This document shows positions 43,801-55,860 of a stretch of DNA of 64,000 bases, one piece after another (the stretch's first letter is position 1; the number at the start of each line of letters is the position of its first letter). Origin of the DNA: Pochonia chlamydosporia 170 (lineage: Eukaryota > Ascomycota > Sordariomycetes > Hypocreales > Clavicipitaceae); contig NC_035790.1 in the NCBI RefSeq assembly GCF_001653235.2, positions 4,092,001 to 4,156,000 of the forward strand, written 5' to 3'. The translations under genes were made by a program, and so were the position numbers. The notes beneath the pieces are model-generated. The model was not told where the DNA came from. It saw only the letters and a list, made by a program, of their open reading frames with translations, and did no database searches.

Positions 43801-46394
43801 CGTGCTCCTGTAGCTGCTAACAAAGAAAGTTGAGTCTTCTGCACCAAACACTGAGTATACCATCAGCAGTGTTTTATACCAGTACCGGTGCCTCATTGGT
43901 CATTATGAAAGCTGCGTCCACAGCCATGCCACGTTTACACGGCATTGCCGACCGAAAATGTGCGTTTCAGAGCAACTGACACCCGAGCCAATAACCGTGC
44001 CCTACACTTCTTCTTGAACTTCTCCTGCATTCTTACTGTGTGACCGAACGAAGCGATGTGTGTAAGCTGGCATTTGGATGTCAAACGTTATTAATACTGT
44101 GTAATTCATCACGTATGGAATTCGGCCGTGTAGGTTGGGAAGGTCAGGTCGACTTGAGTTCAAGATCGGGAGCTAACACAGTCTTGCAACACTATGGCAA
44201 GGGTGATTCGCCTATTCTCGTACAAGATATGAACATGGATCAAGCGGTCGGTGAGCCGAGAATGGCTGAGTTCTGCCAATGGGCGTTTTCCAGCAGCTGG
44301 GACAAAAGACGGCATCGCATCCAAGGCTGCGCTGCGCCGGGAAGCCTTCCGTGTTATCATCTGTGGAGAGCTTCACCGGTTGATCACTATTGTCCACGCA
44401 AGGTCTTCATGTAAGAGTGGCGGCGCCAAGTGGTTTGGCGCCCGGCAGATATGTTTGCGGTGACGAGGCTTTGGGTAAAATTGTTTCCAAGCTCCACCCA
44501 AGTTGTGGTGTATGAAATGCAATTTTTATTTCGTCCTTTATTGGAAGGACAAATCTGATATTGATGACAAGAAAACACATCTGACGCCGAGGCTCCTACA
44601 GTTGAAGCGGGAGTTCATAGAATTGAGGAAAAGTTTACTGGCTTTCAGGGCACGCGCGCAAGTCCCTATGTTCCGTGCAACCTTCCGATTGTCGTGACAC
44701 CAGGTTCAATTCATCGTTTTAGAGCGTCGTTCATTGTGCTCATTGTCGCGGGTTCGTGCCCACCAAGGAATAACCCGTCGCTTTCAAGTCTGGTCAAGTT
44801 GTACTGGGGGCTTGGTGACCCCTGAATCCTTGATGTGTGGTTCCGTAATTTGAACCCCTGTCCTTGTGAGGGACCCAACTTGGGGCAGCTGCATGGCCCA
44901 CCAGTACCTGGCCTGTGGCTAACAAAGAGGTCTGGTCGAGTTTGATGGAGGACATGCACTGCAGATCCGAGAACGCCATGGACGGCGACTTCCATGCAGA
45001 TATGATGAGGCTGCATTGGGGATTTGCTGAATGCCGCCAACAAACATGCCGTCCAGTGCTGATGCCTCAGACCCTTAGATTAGACCTTGCACGCCCAAGC
45101 TGGCGGTGCTCCTGCTGCTCTGCCGGACAGTCTCATGATGCTATTTTGGGTACTGTAGTCCAAGCGCAGCAGAAATATTAGGTTCATCGTGCTTTTGTCG
45201 ATGGTGCCGGTGGTAATCCACAAACCGGAGCTCTGCGGTGACTTTGTATGACATATGACTACACCCAGCTGGGCAATTTCTGAGTGTTGCATGTCTTGGT
45301 CTTTGCATGTCTTGGTCTTTGGTTGGCAAAAGGGCAGTGACACCAAGCATCCTGGCAAAAGCCTAGGCCGTTGGTCCGTTCGCCTCGTCTTTTCGTGGGT
45401 TGGTCAGTGAGCAACTGGCAGATGGTCATTTCAAGAACCTGGCTGGCTGTATCAATCATGGTGCCGACGAGAGACCCGCGCGTTTACCAGGCCAGCTTTG
45501 CCAGCTCGCCCAGCCCAGGGTGGATAGTGTGGATGAGGGATTGCCGTGAAAATCACTCCCCAGTCCGGTTAGCAGCTTGGTCATGGATGCGAACGACAAC
45601 ATACCCTTGCCCGGTTTGAAGGCTGGATCTCGTTTTAGCCAGCAAAGACAACGTTTTGCCCGTGGGGACGGGTTGGATTAAGCCAAGGGCTGGCTTGACT
45701 GGATGGATGTGACAAGGCAAGGCATGGCATGGAGAATGAAATGGGGAGAAGTGAGATATACAAGTAGAAGGAAAGCTCCGTGCAGCTCACACTTGCCAAA
45801 TTAACAGGCTGCGAGATTACCAGATGGACGGACTGGCTACCGTGAGTCTGTGACCAACACTATATGCTTTCTTTTTCTTTCCCTTTCCCTTTCTTCCTCT
45901 TCATCTCATCTTCGAGAAGTCCATACTATCTGTCTCGCGGTTGGAGAACTTGCACGCCGTTTTATGCTGCCCATTGCCTGAGGAGCACCATTAGCAAACG
46001 ACCGGTTCCCTCCTGCCCATCCTGACTATTCTATTATTTCAACTGCAACCGGACAGCATTCAACAGTGACCAAACAACCCTGCAGCAGAGGAACATTGGG
46101 CAGGGAAACCCCTACTCCTTTTGACTTACACTGGTTTAGCATCCCGTGGGTACCCGGGTATTATAACGATTGCAAAGAAGTGTCTTTCCGCTGCATGTTG
46201 CACGCTGTGCAGCAAATACCCGAGGACCTTGATTTTGTTCCCATTCCTTTCACCTTACTACGGCTTTCTGCCTAACAGGAGAAGGCAAGCTCAAGGTGCG
46301 GTACGGGGAACATATAGAACTTGAGTTGTGTTTTCGATTCGTTCCGGGTTGCTTCTGTCTATACGTTGGACGGGCTTGTCACCGAAATCGAACT

Positions 46395-49300
46395 ATGGCG
46401 TCGTCTCCTACACAGACAGAAGGTCTCCTGGGCAGCATCGTGGCGTTTGAGGGAAAATCAGACATAGTGTCAACTCAACTTCGGCTGCTTCCCACATCGC
46501 CACAACTGCTCATACTGCCGAGTGTTGAATCATATATCAAAGCAAGAGCTGACGAACAACATGAATGCTTCGATGCACGTTCTTATATTCGGAAAGTCCA
46601 CGATGCTCTTATTGCACGGGTTGCGGCCGCAAGAAGCTTCTTGAATGAAGCGACAACGGGCCACAAACGATTGGTTTTTGTTAACGGCGGGACACCGGGT
46701 GCACAAGCTCTCTGCGTCAGAGAAATAATGAGATATGAGACACACGGCGACAGATCTGAGGCGGAAGCAATATTCGACGAAATTATAAAAGAAGGTGTGG
46801 CAGGCTTGGAAAGGCGCTTGTCAAACCATGGTAGGCAGCCAAGATACAAAAAGATATCCTTTTGGACATTCGACGATTGCTGACAGAAAGAAAGAAGAAC
46901 TTGAAGCGGATCCAATCACCAGAGCTATGAGGGCAGCCGATGCCCTCGACCGCCAGACAGCATGCTTGCAGCCACCGAACCCATTCGAAATGGGTCGGCC
47001 ATGCCGAGCTCGTAGTTCGAGTTTGCCTTTGTATGGATTTTCAGACGAGTTTGAGGATTCTACGCCATTCTACGTATTCGGCCTTTCGAGATCTGATGAA
47101 GAGGTCCCCCCTGATGAGATCGCCGAGACTCTCAGCGGGCCCCCAACGCCAGGTGTTGTCCCCAATCCCCGACAGCTCACATTGGATACTACTCGGATTC
47201 GACCATCATTTTCAACAATTCTCTACTCTGCTAGCTGTATTGGAGAGGCGTACGAACCGACACCTTTTGAACAACAATCAGAGACAGCTGCCGCCTCTCC
47301 GATCTCCGAGGCCTTCAGTATTCCCGCATCCGAGAAAATTGTATATGGGGAAGCTTCTGTCTTGGATGTTAGGCAGTCTTTCTCACGGAACTCAGTCTAC
47401 CGGGTGAAATCTCTAGATAGAATCTATACTGCTAGCGCTCTACACCGAGATGCTGGCATACCCTCGGAATCCTGGTTGGCAGAACCAGATACGCCCAGAG
47501 CTTGGAAGCATCGCCACTCTATTATCCCAGCCTCAAACGCCCAAGATCGTAGGCTGAGCCTAATCAGTCTTGTTGACAAGCCACGAACTATTGTGGTGAA
47601 GTCACGGCGCTCAGTTGTGAAGATGGAACCGGTTCCAGTGGAAAAGAAGACAATACCACCACCAAAAGCCCTAGGAGTGCCCAAAACCAACTACGTCGAC
47701 CGGGGCACAGATGCACGCAAGGATTCATCTAAGGAGGCTGTTATGCAGCCCGTATTCCCGCCGATGGAAGACCTTGTTGTGTTTTTCAAGGATGAGTCAT
47801 CAGATGCAATGCTCGAATCTAACATTCAGGCGTTTAAGGATGGGCGATATCCGCTCCTTCCATACTCTGCGATAGCCTCAGATGTTGAGAGTATAGGTAT
47901 ATCTGTGCCTTCTACTCCGACACTTCGGCCATTCTCCCGAGAAGAGACGCCTGTCGCTCATTCCAACGACCATGGTACAGCATCTCCGGGGAAGGAAGAT
48001 TATGACCCTTTTGCCTATAAGCAACCAGCATGGCATGCAAGCAAGCCCGAAGGGCTCGTATCTACAGTGTCCATATTGCGGCCACCAACACCAGCCCAGA
48101 CACCCCCTCCAACCACATCAAATGATGACGGGTACAAGGTCCATGAGTTTCATGTTACCTCGGGCCATACAGCTGTGTCTATCCAGAATTCACTGCGCTC
48201 CGTCCTCGGCCAGTATTTTCCACCGGATACGCAGGGATATCGCCAGTTTCAGTTCTCTCTTCTCCCAGAGTTTGATGAACTATGGAAACCAATATTCCGC
48301 GGTGGAGAGCCAGGCAGTCCTCAAAGAAACGATGGAAGTGGCACAAACATTCTAGCTATCGGCTCTCAAGCAGGCGTCAAAAAGGAGTATTCCTTGGCTG
48401 TCACTGGTAGGTTGGAGAAAATTGGTAGAAAGTCGACCGAGATTGTTAAAACCGGCCGTGTAGACTTTCGGTAAGTGACATCAGCTCCGGTCCTACATGC
48501 CTAGAAATGCACACTTCTCACAATATTTTGCTATCAGATATCTGCTTGCCAATGCAATGCAAGCTTTCACGGCTCAGCGACTGGCAAACCAGACGTCTGA
48601 TAACCCATTCACAAACTCGTTCTTGTTGGCTACTCTTATAGTTCCCCATTTGGAAACCTACTTGGCACTTCATACAGACGTGCGACATCTTCTCCTTTTA
48701 TATCCGCCAGAGCATCTAGCAACTGTTCTGGCCCTTCAGCGACTGGTTGGAGTCGATGTCATGAAGGTTGCGCAAATTGTCGATTCGGAAAGCAAGGGTG
48801 ACTTGCCGTTCACTCACATACGTGGAGCATCGATTAATAACAGCAAACCTGAAAACAAACCCCCACGTTGCTCATTCTCCCCCAGATCCTCATCTGAAAT
48901 CGACATATCCAAAGCCAACTATCTATTGACTTCTACTGCTTCGGAAAAAGATATTGCCACCTTTGTGTCGACGGTATGGAACATAGAAATTGAGCCACCA
49001 GTGACAACACCATCCTCCGACCGACATACCATACAACCAGCAAAGAAAAAGAGACCACCGCCACTGAGTATTCGGAAAGAGCCAGTGTCGTCATTACCAA
49101 AGGTTGCGAGTGAAAGTCCGATATCACCAACAACTGTGCTTGTGCCCCCGGCGCCTCCAATACCTCCCGAGCCTGCATCTCCCGTCGCTTCCCTGAGAGC
49201 TCCGTCACTTGCCGAAACTCTCAAGACATTCAAGTCGGCCAAGAGCAAATTCAGCCAGGGTATCTCCCGGGTGAAGAGTTCTCACGGCGGGGAAACCGAG

Positions 49301-49438
49301 TCCCTGGCCGGCTTCGAATATGATGAAGACAGCGACGAGGATGTCTATGAACGAAGACTCATGCCTGTGTTCATGCAGAAACACCTGGTTCGCAAGCCAA
49401 ATAGCCGGAAAGCACTCAAATTTTTGGGCCTGGCGTAG
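46395..49438 (+). CDS. Large low-complexity fungal protein ('gastric mucin-like')
   Basis: Three exons, 46395-46830, 46895-48470, 48538-49438; 970 aa. The start is the first ATG in frame (MASSPTQTEGLLGSIVAFEG). The N-terminal 145 residues look folded (LLILPSVESYIKARADEQHE, AARSFLNEATTGHKRLVFVN, AIFDEIIKEGVAGLERRL). Exon 2 opens with ADPITRAMRAADALDRQTAC and then becomes Ser/Pro/Thr-rich. The end of exon 2 into exon 3 is again structured (EFHVTSGHTAVSIQNSLRSV, SLLPEFDELWKPIFRGGE, YLLANAMQAFTAQRLANQTS, HLETYLALHTDVRHLLLLYP). Hypocrealean genomes carry proteins of this layout under the uninformative name 'gastric mucin-like'. The function is unknown. The first intron is the least certain: I chose acceptor 46894 because a GCTGAC branch site ends near 46884 and the frame is kept. 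Confidence 0.78.
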
Positions 49439-50616
49439 CTACACGCGTTCTAGACAGAGTTGGCATTGCAGTTGAGCAGTCCAGTACTCCGCCGTCCCTC
49501 TCTAATTTCTTGTGCTTTCCCACTCTCTTTATTTTCTTTGTCCTTTATATGTCCTTTGTGTAATTTGTATCAAGCTCTTTGAAATATCAGGGCCATTTAG
49601 TCAAGGGTTCGCATTTGTATCGAGGAGCATGTACGTTAGCAATGATTGGGTTTGAGCGAAACAGGAGGGCAGGCAACATTGTCAACAGCACAAATACATA
49701 GTTTACTCCGCCGGTAGGAGCAGGAAATCAGGAAATGGTACGAAAACAAGTTGGAAACAGAAAGCCAGTTACTCACAACTTAGATCTATTCCACATCTGA
49801 TGCACCAAATTACTGTCATGGCATGGTTTTCACGAATATGTTCGTAAGTTGTCTTTTGCTGAAAAATAATGATAGAGGCGAGGTAGAGCATCACATCAGC
49901 TTACATTGGACATCGAAGCCCAGTATCTTGTGCCAGTTCACCAAAATGTTGATTGACAAACTCGGTTGCCTGACTGGGAATGCAACGCATGCATCGTTGT
50001 TAGTTTCAAAGGAGAGCTACGAGATTGTAACCGTCACAGTGCAAGCTAGTACGGATAATCAAGTTTCCCTGTATTAATGCCCATTCTCGCACACGAGTAC
50101 TAAGAATGAAAAAAACCAGCTCTGGATTTCGCCCCTAAAGCAACCCTAAAACATCAAATAGAATAATAAGCGCAGAAAGAAGAAAAAGAAGACACGGTTG
50201 TTGCGTTTCGCCTGGTGAAAAAAGGATGGCCCCTTTGTCTACATGTCTTCGTTACAAGAGGGGAAAAGTAGCATGAGCCTCGTTACACTCCGTATCCTGT
50301 TTCCCGGTTCGATCGTGCTGCCCTACCTCCGGCGAAAAAAGATGCAGCCGGGGCCTTGCTTCCTCTGAATCGGCTTGTCTCAATGCATAGCAGAATGTGC
50401 GTGATCTCGCGGCCGTCCTTAGAAGTAGAGAGATAGAGAGAGAGTTACAGAGCAAAAATCCAATTGGACATGATTCAGTCTATGCGCAGAAGAGGAGAAC
50501 AGAAAAAACGGGAATGAAAAAAGTCGTAAATGTACCCAGCCAAGTCATTTCTCTGGTGTTGCCCTGCTCCTTGCGTACTCCGTCGCCGACTCCCTGTCTT
50601 TAATCGTTCCAGCATT
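49439..50616. other. Convergent intergenic region
   Basis: About 1.2 kb between two converging genes; it should hold both 3' UTRs. The YPT1 side (50100-50616) is A-rich and contains ACTCCGTA-type motifs near 50287 and 50577. No coding gene or RNA gene was recognised. Confidence 0.4.
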
Positions 50617-51706
50617 CTAGCAGCAGCTGTTGCTTGAGGAAGAGCCAACGCCCTGGCCTTGGCCAACTTGCACGCTGGGCTTGGTGTTGTTGGCTGTCGT
50701 GGTGCCCATGCGCTCTTTGATCTGTCGGGCCATGGTCAAGAATGCTTGCTCGACGTTGCTGGCGTTCTTGGCAGAGGTCTCGAGGAATGGTATTCCCAAG
50801 CTGTCGGCGAATTCCTGTTTGCAGTCAGCATTCATGTCTTAACACACATAGGTAGACTGCGGGTCGCTGTCAAGAATGGTCGGTCACTCTGCAATGACCC
50901 TGGACCAGTTGGCAGGCCAGTATTCACCGTCTTACCTTTGCAACAGTATACTCAACGACCTTCTTGTCTGACATGTCGCTCTTGTTGCCAACTAGAAGCT
51001 TGTTAACGCCCTCGGTAGCATATCGGTCGATTTCCTGCAGCCATTGCTTGACATTGTTGAAAGAATCCATGTCGGTGACATCGTAGACGACGCAAATACC
51101 GTGGGCGCCGCGGTAGTAGGAAGAGGTGATGGTTCGGAAGCGCTCTTGGCCAGCAGTATCCCACTACAGAAATGGCGAAGATGGTTAGTTTTCAAGTATT
51201 ATCGAATCTGGCTCATGTGACTTGAATTCAGATGTCAACCCACAATTTGCAGCTTCACAGTTTTGCCATCGAGCTCTATCGTTCGAATTTTCTAAATACC
51301 GGTTAGTCGAATGTCACTTGGGACCGTAAGGTGGGCGGCAGTTCGCATACGAAGTCGACACCGATGGTAGAAATGTAAGACTCGGTGTAGGTATCGTCGG
51401 CAAATCGAAGCAATAGGCAAGACTTGCCAACACCGGAATCACCGATGAGAAGCAGCTTGAAGAGATAGTCGTATCTGATGGCGAAATGTCAGTACTTCGG
51501 ACTCGAGCATGCCTAAAGCCTAAAGCCTAAAAACTCGCAGTGCCCCTGCTAGGGTAATAGTGCTCATTTCTCAAGGAACAGTGGGCATCGTCGCAACGAG
51601 TTTGGTTGTACTCTATCAGGATGCGGTCAGTCAACGGGAGCTTTCAGGAGGTTGGCGCCTAGGCAGAGGCGTTCTCAGGGTTCTGCGCGTACTACTCGGG
51701 GTTCAT
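50617..51706 (-). CDS. YPT1: Rab1-family GTPase Ypt1
   Basis: Five exons on the minus strand: 51706-51696, 51474-51351, 51291-51244, 51163-50936, 50814-50617; 202 aa. Ypt1 controls ER-to-Golgi traffic and autophagy. The first coding exon is only 11 nt (MNPE with the last codon split) and is followed by a 221-nt intron; the joined start [20 protein letters not shown] is the classic Rab1 N-terminus. GTPase motifs: P-loop GDSGVGKS, switch [15 protein letters not shown], switch [15 protein letters not shown] for guanine specificity, and ETSAK. The Rab1 family sequence [10 protein letters not shown] and the C-terminal CC for double geranylgeranylation are present. All introns are GT-AG. Confidence 0.96.
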
Positions 51707-51983
51707 GGTTGCGGTGTAGTGTTTAGCGAATTTGACAAGAAAGAGGCGTTGGGGGTTGCAAAGAGTCGGTAGGCGAAGTTCGTTGCAACTGCGATGAAGT
51801 AAGTGGACGGTGGTGATGATGCGAGAAGGTCAAAGGAACGTCGGAAGGCTACGAGGATGTGAGACTGACTGGGTACGTCAGGGACAACGAAACGAACACC
51901 AGACTGGAACAAGAGGGAAAGGCGGCCGGGCGGTGGGAGGCGACAGCTGGTGGGTCACGTGTCAGGAAATCTGCCTGAGCTTG

Positions 51984-52003
51984 TCTGGTCTGGTCTGGTC
52001 TGG
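51984..52003. repeat. Microsatellite (TCTGG)4
   Basis: Four tandem TCTGG copies in the YPT1 upstream region. Shorter TCTGG or reverse-complement CCAGA runs recur near 29025-29042, 30180 and 59815-59829. Confidence 0.85.
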
Positions 52004-52887
52004 TGCAGCCGAGAAGTGCGTGACTTATTATGGGAGACCTTGAACGGAGACGGACACTTGGGGGGGCCTGCAGAGGAGGCCTGCCCTCTGTCTGCCTGCC
52101 AGGCGCAGCACCTGGACAAAGGTGTGGTCGTCAGTCTGTCTACCACGCTCAATATCGAAACCAACCAGACACCAAGGGCAAAACACTAGATTCTGTTCCT
52201 CTCTCGACAGGCAACTTCAATACGTGAAGTCACGAAGCAACTGCGGAATCCCTGCACTTCAAAGCTGCCTGCTTGGCTTCAACCTAGACGGCTGGCTTGC
52301 ATGCCATCACCCCAGTGCCATCACCAGTCACCATGTCTGGGGCACGTCAGGCACAGGCTGTGACGACATGTGACAAGTCGGCTGAATGCCAATAGCCTCG
52401 TGAGTCGCACCAACACTCGATTTGTTTGGCCTTGCATCACACCGTGACTATTTGAACGACCATCTAATTAAATGTTTGAGGGTCGTCGTCGCTTTGTTGC
52501 ATTTGGTACTCTGTACGGGGACATGTTGAGCTGGGCTGGGCTCCCGTCACATTGTACCTGATGAAGCATAGCGTCGCATTCTAAGTTGGTATGGGAATTG
52601 ATGAGATGATTGACGTTATTGCCGTCTTGTCATTTTGGGCCAAAACGATAGTTATTGAACTGACCAGACTTGGCCATGAGAGATGGGTGCAGAGTCTGGT
52701 AATCAAGCACTTGTACTCCATACTTACCGGATGCCAGCTGCCGGGTGCCGCCGACGTCGCAGCGCAGCGCAGCGCAGGGTGGTGAAACGACATCTGGAGT
52801 GAATGAAGCAGGTGCGTCCAGTCCTGCATACCTGATTTGTGTCTCGGGCATGCACTTACTTAAGTTGAGTAAGTAAGGTAGTGTCGG

Positions 52888-52911
52888 TTTTTTTTTTTTT
52901 TTTTTTTTTTT
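52888..52911. repeat. Homopolymer T(24)
   Basis: An uninterrupted run of 24 T. It could be the remnant of a poly(A) tail of a retro-inserted sequence in reverse orientation, or simple slippage; no recognisable body sits next to it. Confidence 0.9.
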
Positions 52912-53503
52912 GTCATATTAACATTTGGTATATTTTGGCAAACAGTCATTCCGAGACACCCACTTGTTCCCGTATCTCTACACCCCCAAAGTATGAAGCA
53001 CAATCAATGCCATCAAACTGAACTCCAACTGCTCTCTACAGTTCCCTCCACATTGATGAGCCGCTTTGACCCGCCTTTGCGGATCGGCCCCGCTGTGGCT
53101 CTCATTCTTTCTGTCTCCAGCTGCATGCTCTAGTCTGCTGCATGACCGAATTCTGTCTGTTCTGGTTTGGTTTGTCGACCTCGTCATTCGTAGTTTCAAT
53201 CCAACAAGGTCTCATTCCTTAGCGACGAACTGCCACCAGGCTTGCTTCGCGACAACCTCCTGGTTTCTGACGACGAGAAATAGCGGACTCGAGAACACCT
53301 TTTCCTGCATTTAATAAGATTGTGCCTTGTCGCGACCATTCTACTTCCTCAAACCAACCATCTGCTGCCCTGTGACGCCATTTTGGGCCAACAAACTATC
53401 GAGGACTCGGCACTGACCAGCCGACGAAGTCGACAAGATACCTTCATTTCATTAGCGCACACGGATGCGGTCCATAATATCGATAGGCCGGTCTTGACCT
53501 CCA

Positions 53504-54505
53504 ATGGCTGCGCAGTTGCGCAATTCAGCAATACTTGCCGGTAGCCCATCGACACTCCGGAGCTTGACAACCCTCAGCACTTCCGCCGCCGCCGTGCAAC
53601 CACTTCACCAAACCTCACATCTCGCACCAGCGAATCTCCCGCCTGCGCCGCCATCCTTGACACCGAAACAAGAATACCTCTTGCAAACCCCACCAGTTCC
53701 CCAGCCGCTGCCGCAGACACACTTTGACGGGACGAAGCACAAGTTCCTGGGAAATCGGAAGGATGGAGATGGACAGGACCCAAACAAGACAAAACTTGGT
53801 AAAAGTTCGTATAATGCCACCACTTCCTTGCCCCCCCCCCCCCAGAGCTCCGATAATTGCCATTAGAGCCGGGATCATATATAGTGATGATTGTATACTG
53901 ATTGACATGGGGCAGCTCTGAGAATACTTCAGGAACGATTACCTACGTTGCTTCAATCCCCGCTGCCTCAGGACATTTTAGCTCCCAACATCTCCCTTCA
54001 ACTCTTTCCTACGACACACCCGCATCTGCCTGCTGTATCAGGGAAAGTTGCCTACAATGCCGCCCTCTGGACATCGCCAATTGCATGGAATCGGGTTCCT
54101 ATAATAGGCAACGTCAAGCTCGAAATCCTCGCAGAACGCATGACGTCTGAGCCCTTAACATTCCTCCCTCGGCGCACAGGTGCCATGCCAGAACAACTCG
54201 TGGTGCGCTGGTGCGAGAAACGGCGCTCAAATGGAGACAAGCCGGAACCAGGAGGTATCGCGCGGTCTTTATGGCGTGGAAGGGGTGTTGACCCGAACAA
54301 GGCATTCACTGGCCTCTTTATTTTCGACTTTGATGCTGAAGGCCGGGTATTGACCCATACGATTGAACAGGCGCAGGAAGGAGGTAATTGGGAAAGAGGC
54401 ATGGGAGCCAAATTTGTTGGGTTGACGGACTGGCTTCTTGGCGGTATGAAGAATGGTAATGATAATCCGATACCTATGTTTGAGCGGATGAAGAAGACGA
54501 TTTGA
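53504..54505 (+). CDS. Conserved fungal hypothetical protein, probably mitochondrial
   Basis: Two exons, 53504-53798 and 53916-54505; 294 aa. The N-terminus (MAAQLRNSAILAGSPSTLRS) with Arg, Ser and Leu but no acidic residues looks like a mitochondrial presequence. A Pro-rich linker follows. The domain begins LRILQERLPTLLQSPLPQDI and continues with LQLFPTTHPHLPAVSGKVAY and GLFIFDFDAEGRVLTHTIEQ; the last resembles the sheet of NTF2/SnoaL-like folds, but this is an impression, not a match. The intron of 117 nt contains a run of 13 C; its acceptor at 53915 restores frame. I do not recognise a named orthologue. Confidence 0.72.
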
Positions 54506-55173
54506 GAAACTGAGAAGAGCCGGTAAGACCGCCGAATTTAAGGCCGTTTAACTCTAGGGGTCACAAATACTTGCCGTAGTGGCGCCGACGGTGGAATCCA
54601 GCAAAGGAACATGAAGCAAATATGAAGCGTCACCATGTTCGACATCCATGTATATTAGTTTCTTTGGTTTGTGAGACTCCACACCATGTACTGCTCTGGC
54701 ATAGTTTAATGCGAAAGACAACTCAACACAAGATTTGCATTCCGAACTTTGACTTTATGAAACCGGTCATAGCATTCGTTTCGTCTGCGCTTGGCTTGAT
54801 AGAATCATTATTTGCATGCAGGCAGCTATGAGCATAATCTATTTTGTTGGTAGTCCCTCTATGCATTCGCAAGCAGATACCACGCGAGCCCCTTGAGATG
54901 TACAGCCCCCCATCCTGCCAAGCTATAGAATCTCCATCTCTTTCTCAGCCTAGCCTCAAGATCCCCCCGACTGGTGGCATTTCACAATATTCTGCCTTCC
55001 CAAGTCGAACAGCGCCGCATAAAATACGACTAAACAAATAAAGCAAGGACACAGCTTACGAGCCAGGGACTCGGCTTCTCCACCCCCTAAAAATCAAAAC
55101 TGCAAAAACAAACAGGCTCCTCTCTGCCTTCCATCCTCACGCCAGTGGACAAGGAAACACGCTCGCCACTAAT
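54506..55173. other. Convergent intergenic region
   Basis: About 670 bp between two converging genes, with AT-rich 3' UTR-like sequence. No further gene was seen. Confidence 0.4.
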
Positions 55174-55860
55174 CTAAAATACAATCTCTCCTAGGTTTTC
55201 ACCCTCAAAACCCATCGTAGCCAGCTTCTGCAGTCTCTTCTTGTCCTTGGCCTTGTCTTGAGCCTTCTTCTCGTCGGCCAGCCTCTTGACGAGCTCCAAA
55301 TCAGCTGGTTCGAATCCAGGAGGCGGATCATCGTCCTTGTCGAGGTCAATTTCGCCTAGAAGAAGCACATTCTCACCACGGACGAGGAAGATGCCGTGCG
55401 ATATGTCGGCGTAGTAACCCTCGGGAGCAGAGGGGTCGGTGCCAGGTTTGAAAGCGAATATTCTTTCTGTTGTTGATTGGAGGACTAGGTTTGCTGTTTG
55501 TTTGCGGACGCGGTGTTAAAAACTGCATGGCCCGGCAGAGCGCTGCTTAGATAAAGGGTAGCGTACCGAATTGATCCCAACTTCTTAGTACTCCGATTAG
55601 TTTTCTTCCGTCTCGCAGGACAACCATGAGCTTCTCTGTAGGTACGTGTCAGCTCAAGCACCTTTCCAACAAGCCCGGTACGTGTCCAGCCTCGCTCGGT
55701 ATTCGCAAGTGGACATACTATCCGTTAGGTCGAGAAGTTGGGCGGCCGTTGTGAACATCTGCGGCGGCAGCTGTGGAGGGCCTTGCGGAGGGCCGCGAGC
55801 TCCAGGAGGAGGCGCCGATCCCGGTTGTTGAGGGGCATCTGAGATGGTGAGGTTTTCCAT
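55174..55860 (-). CDS. LSM1: Sm-like protein Lsm1 (cytoplasmic mRNA decay)
   Basis: Three exons on the minus strand: 55860-55719, 55635-55567, 55493-55174; 176 aa. Lsm1 is the subunit that defines the cytoplasmic Lsm1-7 ring, which binds oligoadenylated mRNA and promotes decapping. After a Pro/Gly-rich N-terminus comes Sm motif 1 (KKLMVVLRDGRKLIGVLRSW, then DQFANLVLQ) and Sm motif 2 (GIFLVRGENVLLLGEID). The long C-terminal helix (ELVKRLADEKKAQDKAKDKK) is typical of Lsm1 and not of other Lsm proteins. The introns of 83 and 73 nt interrupt the Sm fold, and both joins restore it. Downstream, the next gene converges. Confidence 0.94.

Larger units (their letters stand above)
39594..46394. other. 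6.8-kb gene-poor region
   Basis: No convincing gene was found between the WD40 gene and the next plus-strand gene. Contents: a nested MITE (39659-39820), a 14-nt A run (40322-40335), overlapping TACGGAGTAC motifs (40502-40518), a 16-bp palindrome ACCTACCTAGGTAGGT (40798-40813), a reversed motif TACTCCGTA (41711-41719), and TACCTACCTAGG (around 43179). From about 45,860 the sequence becomes pyrimidine-rich and looks like promoter and leader for the gene at 46395. Confidence 0.5.
51707..53503. other. Divergent intergenic region YPT1 / mitochondrial hypothetical gene
   Basis: About 1.8 kb. It holds a TCTGG microsatellite (51984-52003), a TCACGTGT site near 51955, a 24-nt T run (52888-52911) preceded by a short hairpin (ACTTACT/AGTAAGT near 52850-52875), and a pyrimidine-rich leader before 53504. 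No gene was recognised. Confidence 0.45.

Noticed and set aside
44040..44414. 125-codon plus-strand ORF in the second gene-poor region
   Set aside because: Its alternative-strand frames are equally open, and the sequence has no domain or conserved-looking block.
51484..51526. Repeats CCTAAAGCCTAAAGCC in the first YPT1 intron as telomere-like sequence
   Set aside because: Only two to three imperfect units, not TTAGGG; simple local duplication.
55304..55325. tRNA B-box-like GGTTCGAATCC
   Set aside because: It lies inside the LSM1 coding sequence and no tRNA folds around it.
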